Positions 9,740 to 17,681 of a DNA stretch of 18,070 bases are shown here, piece after piece (the first letter of the stretch is position 1; each line of letters starts with the position of its first letter). The DNA is from Caldilinea sp. Its GTDB lineage: Bacteria; Chloroflexota; Anaerolineae; Caldilineales; Caldilineaceae. The notes beneath the pieces are model-generated. The model saw nothing but the letters and a program-made list of their open reading frames with translations, had not been told where the DNA came from and ran no database searches. Where the stretch lies: contig JAPLGY010000444.1 in the NCBI GenBank assembly GCA_026389955.1, positions 1-18,070 of the forward strand, written 5' to 3'. Made by a program: the position numbers and the translations under genes.

Positions 9740-11401
9740 ATGAGACGCCTGTTTGTACTGTTTGTCACCCTGCTGGCGCTGGCCGCCTGTTTGCCCGCAG
9801 CGCCCCAGCCTGCGGCAGACCCACCTGCGCTGTCGACCGCAGCGACCCCGCAGGCGGTGATGGCGGCCCAGGCCTGGCGGCAGACCGACGCCTACCGCCC
9901 CCTGCCAGAGACGGCCAGCCTGGTGCTGGTCAAAGGTGGGCAGGAAAATGCGGGTCTGATGCCAGAAGGAGAGTCGATCGAGGAGAACCGGGCGCTGCGC
10001 TACATCGAAGAGACGCTCAATGTCGACATAAGCTTTGGTTGGGTAGTGCCCAGCGACAGCTACAGCGATAAGCTCAACCTCTCGATTGCCAGCGGCGATA
10101 TTCCCGACGTGATGATCGTCGACGCGCTGCAGCTGCAGCAGCTGGCTGAGGCCGGCGCGCTCGAAGACCTGACCCCGTACGTCGAGCAGTATGCTTCCGC
10201 CGATCTGCTGGCCAACTGGGAACAGACCGGCGGCGTGGCGCTGGCAGCGGCCACGATCGACGGCGAGATTTTGGGGATCCCCAATGTACAGCCGCAGGCA
10301 GATGCGCCGATCATCGCCTGGGTTCGTCAAGACTGGCTGGACAAGCTGGGACTGCAAGGGCCGCAGACGGTCGACGACGTCGAAGCGATCGCTCGGGCGT
10401 TTGTGGAGCAGGACCCGGACGGCAACGGTGCGGCCGACACCTACGGGCTGACCGGTACACTCAACCCGGTCGGTGTGCCCAGCAACCTGCATGGGTTTGA
10501 TGCGATCTTCAACGCCTACGGCGCATTCCCAGAAATCTTCTACCGAGACGAGGCCGGGCAGATCCACTACGGGTCGGTCCAGCCGCAGACCAAAGAGGCG
10601 CTGGGGCGGCTGGCAGCGCTCTACCAGGCCGGGTTGATCGACCCTGAGTTTGCCACCAAAGACACCGACAAATCCAACGAACTCGTGGTCAGCGGCCGCA
10701 GCGGGCTGATGATGGGGCCCTGGTGGCTGCCCTGGTGGCCCCTGGCCGACTCGGTCAGCAGCGACCCCAACGCCGACTGGCAGCCCTATCCGCTTGTCGA
10801 CCAGGCGGGTGAGCACTCTTTCGCCATGGGGGGCTATACCTACAGCTTTGTGGTCGTCAAGAAGGGCTACCCGCACCCGGAACTGGCGGTCAAGATCCTC
10901 AACGTGCAAAACGACCTCAGCTATGGCCTCAACGATGCGCCGCAATTCTATCCCAACTTCAACGAAATCTGGACCCTGCTCTTCCCGGTCCCCTTCCTGA
11001 TCGAGCAGCCCTATGTCGTGGAACGCATGGGGCGGGAATACCAGCAGGCCCTGGAGGGCAGCCTGGACCCGACGACCTTCAACGAAGCGATGCAGATCGA
11101 ATACGACCAGATCCAGCAGGACCTTGCCGCACCCCGCAGCAACCCCTCCAACTGGGCGGTGCGCATGGCCCGGCTGGACGCGGCTCTGCTGCTGGCAGAA
11201 GGCTACAACGAGGTGCGCACCGACCCGGTGGCAGCCCGAGTCTTTCCGACCGACCCGAACTGGCCGGCGCTGCAGAAGCTGGAGGACGAAGTCTTCCTGC
11301 AGATTATCACTGGGGCTCGGCCGCTCGACGATTTTGACCGTTTTGTCGAAGAGTGGAAGAGCAACGGCGGCACCGACCTGCTGGCCAAGATGAACTCCTA
11401 G
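9740..11401 (+). CDS. Carbohydrate ABC transporter lipoprotein binding protein (LipO/YtcQ-like)
   Basis: 553 residues from the ATG at 9740, with AGGAGG at 9725-9730 nine bases upstream. The signal peptide ends in the lipobox L-A-A-C (Cys17), so the protein is anchored outside the membrane. Its length, the [10 protein letters not shown] and [12 protein letters not shown] segments, a Ca-binding-like [12 protein letters not shown] loop and the C-terminal [13 protein letters not shown] all fit the large family-1 binding proteins (LipO/YtcQ type) that serve LplB/YtcP permeases. These usually take up oligosaccharides, often plant polysaccharide fragments. The ligand cannot be told from the sequence. 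It is the first gene of the operon, followed four bases after the stop by a very strong hairpin. Confidence 0.9.
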   Translation: MRRLFVLFVTLLALAACLPAAPQPAADPPALSTAATPQAVMAAQAWRQTDAYRPLPETASLVLVKGGQENAGLMPEGESIEENRALRYIEETLNVDISFGWVVPSDSYSDKLNLSIASGDIPDVMIVDALQLQQLAEAGALEDLTPYVEQYASADLLANWEQTGGVALAAATIDGEILGIPNVQPQADAPIIAWVRQDWLDKLGLQGPQTVDDVEAIARAFVEQDPDGNGAADTYGLTGTLNPVGVPSNLHGFDAIFNAYGAFPEIFYRDEAGQIHYGSVQPQTKEALGRLAALYQAGLIDPEFATKDTDKSNELVVSGRSGLMMGPWWLPWWPLADSVSSDPNADWQPYPLVDQAGEHSFAMGGYTYSFVVVKKGYPHPELAVKILNVQNDLSYGLNDAPQFYPNFNEIWTLLFPVPFLIEQPYVVERMGREYQQALEGSLDPTTFNEAMQIEYDQIQQDLAAPRSNPSNWAVRMARLDAALLLAEGYNEVRTDPVAARVFPTDPNWPALQKLEDEVFLQIITGARPLDDFDRFVEEWKSNGGTDLLAKMNS

Positions 11402-11405
11402 CAAG

Positions 11406-11435
11406 GGTGGGGGGCTGGTACGCCAGCCCCCCACC
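11406..11435 (+). promoter_or_regulatory. Strong intercistronic hairpin between binding protein and first permease
   Basis: A perfect 13-bp inverted repeat (GGTGGGGGGCTGG and its complement) with a TACG tetraloop begins four bases after the stop of the binding-protein gene. No T tract follows, so it is not a standard terminator. Such hairpins in transporter operons commonly protect the binding-protein mRNA end or lower expression of the permeases. The right arm ends 5 bases before the first possible ATG (11441) of the permease. Confidence 0.75.
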
Positions 11436-11455
11436 TCTGGATGCAGAGACCTGCC

Positions 11456-12346
11456 ATGTTCAAGGATACCGACCGGTTTGCCTACTGGCTGATGGTGTTG
11501 CCGGGCCTGCTGCTGCTGCTGGCCTTCACCTTTGTTCCGCTCGCCTACTCGGCCATCGCCTTTCAGAAGTTCAACCCGGCGCTGGGACTGCAGGGTTCTC
11601 CTTGGGTGGGGCTGGACAATCTTTTGTACATGTTCGGCCTGCGCGATGCGCGCCAGGTGTTGGCCAACACGGTCTTCATTGCTGCCATGAAGATAGGCTT
11701 GGTGCTGCTCACCGCAGTCTCCTTTGCTCTGCTGCTCAATGAGGTGCGTTTTTTGAGGGTCAGGCGGGCGATCCAGACCATGGTCTACCTGCCCCATTTC
11801 CTCTCTTGGGTCATCCTGGCCGGCATTTTGCGCACGATTCTGGCGCGCGACGGGCTGGTCAACGATCTTCTGGGCTACTTCGGGGTGGCCCCGGTCTATT
11901 TTCTCGGCCAGCCTGCGGTTTTTCCCTGGGTGATCGTCCTGAGCGATGTCTGGAAGGAATTCGGGTTTGAGGCGATCGTCTATCTGGCCGCCCTGACCGG
12001 GATCGACCCGACCCTCTACGAGGTGGCCGAGCTGGACGGCGCCACCCGGCTGCAGAAGATGCGCTACGTTTCGCTGCCGGCCATCGCCCCGGTCATCGTG
12101 CTGGTCGCCTGCCTGAGCATCGGCAACGTCCTCAACGCCGGCTTCGACCAGATCTTCAACTTGTACAGCCCGATTGTCTATTCGAGCGGCGACATCCTCG
12201 ACACCTATGTCTACCGCATCGGGCTGATTCAGGGCCAGTACAGCCTGGGCACTGCGGTCGGGCTCTTCAAGACCGTGGTGGCGTTGGGGCTGATTGGCAT
12301 CTCCTACTGGGCGGCCAGCCGCTACGCCAACTACCGAATTTTTTAG
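11456..12346 (+). CDS. Sugar ABC transporter permease, LplB family
   Basis: 296 residues from the ATG at 11456 (MFKDTDRF), which has a weak AGAGA upstream; an in-frame ATG at 11441 sits against the hairpin and has no ribosome binding site. Six hydrophobic segments are visible, starting with [14 protein letters not shown]. The C-terminal half carries the EAA-loop [20 protein letters not shown] that contacts the ATPase. [10 protein letters not shown] and the ending [13 protein letters not shown] match the LplB-type (COG4209) permeases of the CUT1 group. It forms the membrane channel with the next gene. No ATPase gene is in the operon, so a shared ATPase of the MsiK/MalK type encoded elsewhere is implied (inference from the family). 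Confidence 0.9.
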   Translation: MFKDTDRFAYWLMVLPGLLLLLAFTFVPLAYSAIAFQKFNPALGLQGSPWVGLDNLLYMFGLRDARQVLANTVFIAAMKIGLVLLTAVSFALLLNEVRFLRVRRAIQTMVYLPHFLSWVILAGILRTILARDGLVNDLLGYFGVAPVYFLGQPAVFPWVIVLSDVWKEFGFEAIVYLAALTGIDPTLYEVAELDGATRLQKMRYVSLPAIAPVIVLVACLSIGNVLNAGFDQIFNLYSPIVYSSGDILDTYVYRIGLIQGQYSLGTAVGLFKTVVALGLIGISYWAASRYANYRIF

Positions 12347-12354
12347 GAGGCCGC

Positions 12355-13236
12355 ATGGTTGTGGCGCGTTCTTTCACCGACCGCATGGTTGACTGGCTGA
12401 TCGCCGTGCTGCTGCTGGCAGTCGGGGTGACCACGCTGCTGCCGCTCTTCAACACGCTGGCGATCTCGCTCAGCGACAAGGCGGCGGTCAGCGGCGGAGA
12501 GGTCGGTTTTTGGCCGGTGGGGTTTACGCTGAACTCCTACGACTACATCCTGCGCGACGAAAAATTCTGGCGTGCCTTCGGGGTCTCGCTGCTGCGGGTC
12601 GGGCTCGGAGGAGCACTCAATTTTGGGTTGGCGGTGCTCACCGCCTTTCCCCTCTCGCGCAGCGTGCGGGCATTTCCAGAGCGCAACCTGTTGATGTGGG
12701 TCTTTGTGTTCGGCATGATTTTGAATGTCGGGATTGTGCCTTGGTACCTGACCATCAGCAGCTATGGGCTGATCGACAGCCTCTGGGCGCTGGTGCTGCC
12801 CGGTGCAGTGCCGATCTGGAACGTGGTCATTCTGATGAATTTTTTCCGCAGCCTCCCGCGCGAGCTGGACGAGGCCGCCCGCATCGACGGTGCCAACCCT
12901 TGGCAGCTGCTCTGGCAGATCTACCTGCCCACGTCGCTGCCGGCGCTGGCGACGATCACGTTGTTCAGCCTGGTGGGCCACTGGAACTCTTTTTTTGACG
13001 GGCTGATCCTGATGAACAACCCGGACAACTACCCGCTGCAGACCTACATCCAGCAGCTGGTGATTGCGGACCGACCTGCGCTGCACGGCGGGCAGGCCCA
13101 GCTGATGGCCCTGCTCTCCAACAACACCCTCAACGCCGCCAAACTGTTTGTGGCGATCCTGCCCATCCTGCTGGTCTACCCACTGCTGCAGCGCTATTTT
13201 GTGCGCGGGATTTTGCTGGGCGCAGTCAAGGAGTGA
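12355..13236 (+). CDS. Sugar ABC transporter permease, YtcP/MalG-like family
   Basis: 293 residues. The ribosome binding site AGGAGG (12345-12350) overlaps the TAG stop of the upstream permease and lies four bases from the ATG, so translation is probably coupled. Six membrane segments are visible. The EAA loop [20 protein letters not shown] is near residue 180, and the protein ends in [17 protein letters not shown], the usual C-terminus of YtcP/YesQ-type (COG0395) permeases, including the GSVKG-like tail. It pairs with the LplB-type permease upstream. It is the last gene of the operon; a terminator follows about 30 bases after its stop. Confidence 0.92.
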   Translation: MVVARSFTDRMVDWLIAVLLLAVGVTTLLPLFNTLAISLSDKAAVSGGEVGFWPVGFTLNSYDYILRDEKFWRAFGVSLLRVGLGGALNFGLAVLTAFPLSRSVRAFPERNLLMWVFVFGMILNVGIVPWYLTISSYGLIDSLWALVLPGAVPIWNVVILMNFFRSLPRELDEAARIDGANPWQLLWQIYLPTSLPALATITLFSLVGHWNSFFDGLILMNNPDNYPLQTYIQQLVIADRPALHGGQAQLMALLSNNTLNAAKLFVAILPILLVYPLLQRYFVRGILLGAVKE

Positions 13237-13265
13237 TTTCGCCGTCTGTTTCCCATCGCTCGCTC

Positions 13266-13309
13266 CCACCACAGGTTTTCTGGGTGGTTTGGCCTGTGGT
13301 GGAATTTTT
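13266..13309 (+). terminator. Rho-independent terminator after the transporter operon
   Basis: A perfect 10-bp stem, CCACCACAGG (13266-13275) with CCTGTGGTGG (13293-13302), a 17-base loop, then AATTTTT. An imperfect outer arm (CTCGC upstream, GCGAG downstream of the T run) extends the dyad. The position 30 bases after the last permease stop fits transcription termination. Confidence 0.7.
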
Positions 13310-13328
13310 GGGGCGAGTATAAAAAACG
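13305..13328 (+). repeat. Left copy of an imperfect direct repeat bounding the gene-remnant patch
   Basis: TTTTTGGGG, then CGAGTATAA and AACG. The copy at 14784-14808 has the same order with one extra T and three substitutions. The T run here also serves the terminator. The two copies are in the same orientation and enclose the lower-GC patch. Confidence 0.45.
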
Positions 13329-13443
13329 TGGACAACACCAAGTTGTGCTTTGGGCAGGCGCTGCCGCAGCCGACCAGAGCAAGATCGACCTGGCGGTGCA
13401 ACAGATTGAGGCCTTCACACCACCACAGGCAACGCACACCCAT

Positions 13444-13735
13444 GAGTTTGTGGACAGTTGGTACCACTGTACACAGGTGCGGAAGGCGGCTTTTAGAGAA
13501 GGCAAAGGCCAGCAAGGTCGAGCTCTTTACCTCAGAGTCCGTCATTGCCGAGGTAGTGTTCGTTTTGTCGTCCAAACGATTGTATAACCTCTCTCACCAG
13601 GACATCCGCTGGATCATAGCTGGAAGCCGCTGCTGGCGAACCAGGGGGGGCTGTTACGATCTGCCGGCGCAAGCGGCGTATCACACAGAGTTCGCGTGAT
13701 GTTCAAGCGTTGGGCCGCAGCGCATGCACAATATG
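13444..13735 (+). pseudogene. Broken PIN-domain (VapC-like) toxin gene
   Basis: Pieces of a PIN-domain toxin appear in three frames. A short F-V-D-S start, resembling the first acidic motif, is at 13447-13458. LLEKAKASKVELFTSESV, continuing to LSSKRLYNLSHQDIR in the frame of 13490, matches the middle of VapC-type PIN proteins. A WKPLLANQGG…RVMFKRWAAAHA tail is in a third frame from 13621. The span of about 290 bases is shorter than a normal VapC (about 400), so bases are also missing from the N-terminal part. No antitoxin gene was recognised upstream. The identification rests on remembered family sequence; decay is clear from the frame changes. Confidence 0.6.
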
Positions 13736-13761
13736 TGTTTGCCGCCAAGGAGAAGAACAAA

Positions 13762-14505
13762 ATGGAAGTAGCGCTGTCGTTGTTTGTCGTGGTAGGGGCT
13801 ACAGGGGTCGTCTTGAACCTCAGCCGTTTTGCGAACAAGTCACCGTTTTCCATAAGCAGCTTGGAATACATCAACACCCAATCGAAATATCAGGTTCTCT
13901 TGTTGGGTGTCGCCCTGCTTGTCCTGTTCGTACTTTATTTTGTGAATGCAGCCAATTTCTCTGCGTTCCTGGCACCGGGCAATCTCGCGGCTCCTGCTAA
14001 AAAATTTTCGTGGCTGGGAATCTCGGAAGGTGAGTCGTGGCTGGGTCTTGGTCTCAGTCTGACATTTTTTGTCACGCTCGCCACATCTACTTTCATTTAT
14101 TTAAAGTTCCGCAAATCTGTCGGTGGTCTGAAGAAATTGGTGCCCTTTTTGCCCTGGGTGTTGCTGTTTTCCCTCTCCAACGCCTTCTCGGAAGAGGTCA
14201 TTTACCGTCTTGGAGTGATAGTGCCGCTCGTAGGTGCCATCGATACAAATTATATCCTTGTCGTGTCCGCCGTCGCTTTCGGCGTTCCCCACCTTCGTGG
14301 CATGCCCAACGGTATTGTGGGCGCATTGATGGCTGGTCTGTTGGGGTGGTTGCTGGCGAAATCAGTCGTGGAAACAAACGGCATCTTCTGGGCATGGTTC
14401 ATACACTTCCTGCAAGACGTCGTTATCTTCTCTGCCTTCGTTTTGGCAGCGGCTGACAAATCGCTCCACCCAGCCTCAGGGGAGCGTCACGACCGACACG
14501 AATGA
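13762..14505 (+). CDS. CPBP family intramembrane metalloprotease
   Basis: 247 residues from the ATG at 13762, supported by AAGGAG at 13747-13752 nine bases upstream; earlier in-frame starts lie in the tail of the PIN remnant. The protein is strongly hydrophobic with several membrane segments. It has the three CPBP (Rce1/ABI) motifs: SEEVIYR with the paired Glu and Arg, FGVPHLRG with His, and WFIHFLQD with His and Asp. These place the active site within the membrane; known members process prenylated proteins or act in bacteriocin self-protection. The last dozen residues (after about VLAAADK) look unlike the family and lie in sequence shared with a protease fragment, so the natural C-terminus may have been replaced. 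GC content is lower than in the neighbouring genes, suggesting transfer. Confidence 0.8.
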   Translation: MEVALSLFVVVGATGVVLNLSRFANKSPFSISSLEYINTQSKYQVLLLGVALLVLFVLYFVNAANFSAFLAPGNLAAPAKKFSWLGISEGESWLGLGLSLTFFVTLATSTFIYLKFRKSVGGLKKLVPFLPWVLLFSLSNAFSEEVIYRLGVIVPLVGAIDTNYILVVSAVAFGVPHLRGMPNGIVGALMAGLLGWLLAKSVVETNGIFWAWFIHFLQDVVIFSAFVLAAADKSLHPASGERHDRHE

Positions 14506-14617
14506 CAATTTTGTCCTCAACTTCAACGGCACTTCTTCAGCCACCCCGCATGTTGCGGCCGCAGCAGCCTTGGTTCTTTCCGTAGCGCCTGACTTGAGTG
14601 AGAAAGATGTGTCGTCA
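14476..14617 (+). pseudogene. Fragment of a subtilisin-type (S8) serine protease
   Basis: In the frame containing 14504 the sequence reads NFNGTSSATPHVAAAAALVL followed by SVAPDLSEKDV. This is the catalytic-serine region of peptidase family S8 (GTSxAxPHVAG), where the first Ser after GT is the nucleophile. The Asp and His regions are absent, and similarity stops after KDV. It overlaps the end of the CPBP gene in another frame. It is a cut-out of about 45 codons, not a functional gene. Confidence 0.75.
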
Positions 14618-14639
14618 AGCAGACTGTTTGCGTATTTCA

Positions 14640-14780
14640 GACCACTTGTACTGGCTCACGGTCGTCGCTTCCAGGGCGACCTGAACCTTGAAGTCTGCCC
14701 TTACTGTCGTCGTTGCTTGCCGATTTCCCACGCCCTCGCATGTGCTTCTCTGAGTATACCTTTTCACGTAGCTCATGGGT
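14640..14780 (-). pseudogene. Possible remnant of an IS3-type transposase OrfA
   Basis: On the minus strand from an ATG at about 14776 the frame reads MSYVKRYTQRS and later RADFKVQVALEA. The latter resembles the EFKAQVALEAL helix near the start of IS3-family OrfA proteins. The match is short, the rest is not convincing, and no OrfB or matching inverted end is seen. It is a weak call, recorded because it lies beside a repeat copy. Confidence 0.3.
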
Positions 14781-14783
14781 TAG

Positions 14784-14808
14784 TTTTTGGGGTCAAGTAT
14801 AACTAACG
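14784..14808 (+). repeat. Right copy of the imperfect direct repeat bounding the gene-remnant patch
   Basis: TTTTTGGGG, TCAAGTATAA, then AACG, aligned to 13305-13328 with one gap and three mismatches. It includes the TAG stop (14803-14805) of the M24-fold gene on the minus strand. Confidence 0.45.
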
Positions 14809-15963
14809 AAGGACGCGCCAGCGATGATCCCAGCCATTGCCCAAGCGCACTGCTCCGGTCTCGGTGATCAGGATGTCCTCGTTGATCCCTGTTCCCCAGG
14901 CGACCGACGGTGTAACTCTGCGTTTGGGGTGATACGAAAAAGTCATCCCAGCCTGCAGGACCCAATCCTGTGACTGCCCCCAAGGCGTCTGGGCGGCATG
15001 CCAGGGACGTTCAATGGTATCCATGCCCTGGCCGTGAAAATCAAAGGCGACCGTTGGCTCGCCCAACCTCCAGCCATGATCGACCATCGTCGCCGCAAAG
15101 GTCTCTGCCAGTTCGCTCAAGCGAACGCCAGGTTTGGCCTGGCGGCAGATCGCAGCAAACGCGACCAGTTCGCTCTCCATCAACCTGATTTCGAGATCCG
15201 TCGGTGTACGGTATGCACAATTGACCGTGATCTCCGACCAGTGGCCACTCTCGCCGCAAATTTCCATGTGAAAGCGGACAATGTCATCACAGCGCACTGG
15301 ACAGTCCAGCGGCGGGTTGATGTCACCGGGCGTTTCGCCCACAAAGACGAGGATGTCGCGGGCACCGCCGGCCAGGGCGACCCGGCTTGCCTCGGCAGCC
15401 AGCTCCCGCTGTGACCTGCCAGGCTCCAACACGGCGACAAAACGCTCCATGGCCGTTTTGGAAAGCGTCCACAAGTCGCCGATCTGGCTGATTTCGAGCG
15501 GGCTGCGCACGGCGCGCACTTGGTCGAGCAGATCGTCGGCGCTGACAAAATCCACCGACGGCAGCCCTTGGCGCAGAATCTCGTAGTTGCCCACCGACAG
15601 AATATGGCGCAGCCCGGCAATGCCAACCTTGCCGGCAACCATTCCTTTGGCGTGCATCTTCTCCACCACGCGCGGGGCCAGATAGACGTCGCCATCGCAC
15701 TCGGTCACCCAGCCGCGTGCCGCGATCTTTTCGGCGACCGCATAGCTCGACAAGACCAAAAATGGCTCGTCATCGCTGGGAATACAGAGCAGACCGTCGT
15801 GCCCCCAGAGGTGGAAGTCGGTGAAATAGCGCAGATAGCCGCGCCCTGTCCACCAATGACCTTTCCCCGCAACCAGCAGCGCATCCAGGCCTGCATCGCG
15901 CATGGCTGCACGTGTGCGCAGCAAGCGCTGGTCCCGCTCGCTCAACGTCGCCTGCAGGCCCAT
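14803..15963 (-). CDS. M24-fold (creatinase/prolidase-like) protein with altered metal-ligand positions
   Basis: 386 residues from the ATG at 15963, two bases after the stop of the hydantoinase B gene, with AAGGA ten bases upstream. Residues 1-160 form a creatinase-type N-terminal domain and 165-386 the pita-bread catalytic domain. M24 enzymes include Xaa-Pro peptidases, creatinase and the DMSP lyase DddP. The usual Asp, Asp, His, Glu, Glu metal set is only partly kept. RFHMEICG and HWSEITV put His232, Glu234 and Glu244 where Asp residues are expected. His310 (FHGQGMD) and Glu362 (GINED) are kept. GMTFSYHP has His345 where Glu is normal. It may therefore use a different metal arrangement or act as a non-peptidase hydrolase or lyase. 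The operon with hydantoinase B subunits suggests work on a cyclic amide or N-methylated compound (inference). Confidence 0.85.
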   Translation of the reverse strand: MGLQATLSERDQRLLRTRAAMRDAGLDALLVAGKGHWWTGRGYLRYFTDFHLWGHDGLLCIPSDDEPFLVLSSYAVAEKIAARGWVTECDGDVYLAPRVVEKMHAKGMVAGKVGIAGLRHILSVGNYEILRQGLPSVDFVSADDLLDQVRAVRSPLEISQIGDLWTLSKTAMERFVAVLEPGRSQRELAAEASRVALAGGARDILVFVGETPGDINPPLDCPVRCDDIVRFHMEICGESGHWSEITVNCAYRTPTDLEIRLMESELVAFAAICRQAKPGVRLSELAETFAATMVDHGWRLGEPTVAFDFHGQGMDTIERPWHAAQTPWGQSQDWVLQAGMTFSYHPKRRVTPSVAWGTGINEDILITETGAVRLGNGWDHRWRVLR

Positions 15964-15965
15964 GG

Positions 15966-17681
15966 TCACTTCGTCCTTCTCACACAGCGGCGAATCGCAT
16001 CCAGATGCATTTCTTCTGCACGCATCTGAATGTCGACGCCATAGGTGGCGGCCGCCTCTGCGATGCTGACATAGCCGAGCACCACATCCTCGAAGACCTG
16101 GGCCGGATCGCGCTGGCGCGGATCGCCAAAACCGCCACCGCCGGGAACGCGCAGCACCACTTCCTCCCCCGGTTTCCACTCGATCGGTCGAAACCGAGTC
16201 AGCACTTCGCCGTTGAGCAGCACTTCGGCTGCTCGACCAAAGCCGCCGCCAGCCAACCCAGGTGCAGGATATCGAATCAGGTCAGGGCGGATCGTGAGCA
16301 TGACCGGTTTGGCCGCAATCGAGTGCAAAATGATCTCTTGCCCAGGCCCGCCGCGCCGTTCACCCGCCCCGCCCGAGTCGGTGATCATCGCCTTGCGCGT
16401 CATGATGACCGGGCACTTGCGTTCAATGATCTCGGTGGGCGTCACGGTGCTGTTATGCGGATAGGCGGCCGGCAGCAGGCCGTCGGCCATTTTGGTGGCA
16501 CCCAGGCCGCCGTGGGGCAACATGTGCACAGCGTAGCGCCCATAGAGTTCATCCTCCCCGACAATGTGGAAAGGAAAGATGCCGCCCGCCGCAGCGATCA
16601 CTTCGTCACCCAACAGCGGGGCAAGCGCACCAAAGATCAACGGTGGAATGTGTTTGATCACCTTGGCCCGCGCCTTGACCGGCGCTGGAAAGGTGCAGTT
16701 CACAATCGACCCCTCGGGCGCGGTGATGTGGATGGGGCGCACCAGACCATCATTGTTGGGGATGCGTGGGGCCAGCATCGCCTTGATCGGGTAGACAGCG
16801 GTGGCGTAGCTGATGTTAAAGGCGGCGTTGATGGCCGAATGCCACTGCTGGGGCGAACTGCCGGCAAAGTCCATAGACATCTCGCCGCCCCGAATTTCAA
16901 TGCGCACCTTGAGCGTAAACGGCTCCAGATACCCATCCGCCGTTATCTCGTACTCAGAAACGCCATCGGGCAATGCACCGATGGCCGCGCGCAGCGCCAG
17001 CTCGGATTTGCCCTGGATCGCCTCCGACAGGGCAACAATATCATCCAGCTCGTAGTCGTCAAGAAACTCACGCAGCCGTTTGATGCCGATCTGGTGGGTG
17101 CCGACGATCGCATGCAAGTCGCCGAGCACCATGTCGGGCACCCGACAGTTGGCAGCAATAAATTCTTCGATGATCGGTGCGACCTTGCCTTCGACATAAA
17201 ACTTGTTGGGCATCAGCCGCGTGCCTTCGATAAACATATCCGACGCTTCGAGATCGCCCAGGTGGCCGCCCACATCCGAAACATGCGCCACCGTGCCTAA
17301 AAACGCTACCAGCTTGCCCTTGTGGAAGACTGGCGAGACCAGATTGTAATCGGGCAAATGGGTGCTGCCGATCCACGGGTCATTGGTGGCAAGGACATCC
17401 CCCTCCTTGAGCGTATGCGGCGGAAATTTCTTGAGCATGTCGCGCGTCGTGCGCGGCAGCATGGTGCAGAACTGAGGTGGACTCCACTGCGCCTGCGCCA
17501 ACCCGGCGCCGGCTGCGTCCATCAAGGCACAGCCAAAATCGTGGCTTTCACCGACGATGGTGGAAAACGAGGTGCGGATCACCGCATTGTCAATCTCATC
17601 GGCGATCGCGACCAGGCGTTGCCATTGAATTTCGAGGCTGATCGGATCAAGGGCTGCCGTTTTAGGTTGATTCATAGCCAT
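15966..17681 (-). CDS. hyuB: Hydantoinase B/oxoprolinase family subunit
   Basis: 571 residues from the ATG at 17681, where AAAGG (17688-17692) is six bases upstream; ATGs at 17687 and 17675 are alternatives. The HyuB family is the large subunit of ATP-dependent N-methylhydantoinase, 5-oxoprolinase and acetone/acetophenone carboxylases, working with a HyuA subunit. Seen: DPISLEIQWQRLVAIADEID at the N-terminus, then EGDVLATNDPWIGSTHLPDY, VAHVSDVGGH, the Gly-rich DSGGAGERRGGPGQ and the C-terminal FKPGEEV-like segment with VPGGGGFGDP. The length fits a full subunit. It overlaps the preceding hydantoinase B gene by about 20 bases and is followed two bases later by the M24-fold gene. No HyuA is in the window; it may lie to the right. 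The exact substrate is unknown. Confidence 0.9.
   Translation of the reverse strand: MAMNQPKTAALDPISLEIQWQRLVAIADEIDNAVIRTSFSTIVGESHDFGCALMDAAGAGLAQAQWSPPQFCTMLPRTTRDMLKKFPPHTLKEGDVLATNDPWIGSTHLPDYNLVSPVFHKGKLVAFLGTVAHVSDVGGHLGDLEASDMFIEGTRLMPNKFYVEGKVAPIIEEFIAANCRVPDMVLGDLHAIVGTHQIGIKRLREFLDDYELDDIVALSEAIQGKSELALRAAIGALPDGVSEYEITADGYLEPFTLKVRIEIRGGEMSMDFAGSSPQQWHSAINAAFNISYATAVYPIKAMLAPRIPNNDGLVRPIHITAPEGSIVNCTFPAPVKARAKVIKHIPPLIFGALAPLLGDEVIAAAGGIFPFHIVGEDELYGRYAVHMLPHGGLGATKMADGLLPAAYPHNSTVTPTEIIERKCPVIMTRKAMITDSGGAGERRGGPGQEIILHSIAAKPVMLTIRPDLIRYPAPGLAGGGFGRAAEVLLNGEVLTRFRPIEWKPGEEVVLRVPGGGGFGDPRQRDPAQVFEDVVLGYVSIAEAAATYGVDIQMRAEEMHLDAIRRCVRRTK

Noticed and set aside
9635..11797. 720-codon minus-strand open frame opposite the transporter binding protein
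   Set aside because: The plus strand has a promoter, ribosome binding site, lipobox and family motifs; the minus reading has no recognisable features.
13320..13443. Possible VapB-type antitoxin upstream of the PIN remnant
   Set aside because: No frame shows an antitoxin-like DNA-binding motif or a ribosome binding site; I see only non-coding or fully decayed sequence.
12343..13575. 410-codon minus-strand open frame across the second permease and the terminator
   Set aside because: It runs antisense through a clear permease and a terminator stem, and is Gln/Arg/His-rich without domain character.
14803..14814. Repeat copies considered as matching ends of one insertion sequence
   Set aside because: The two copies are in direct, not inverted, orientation, and no complete transposase lies between them.
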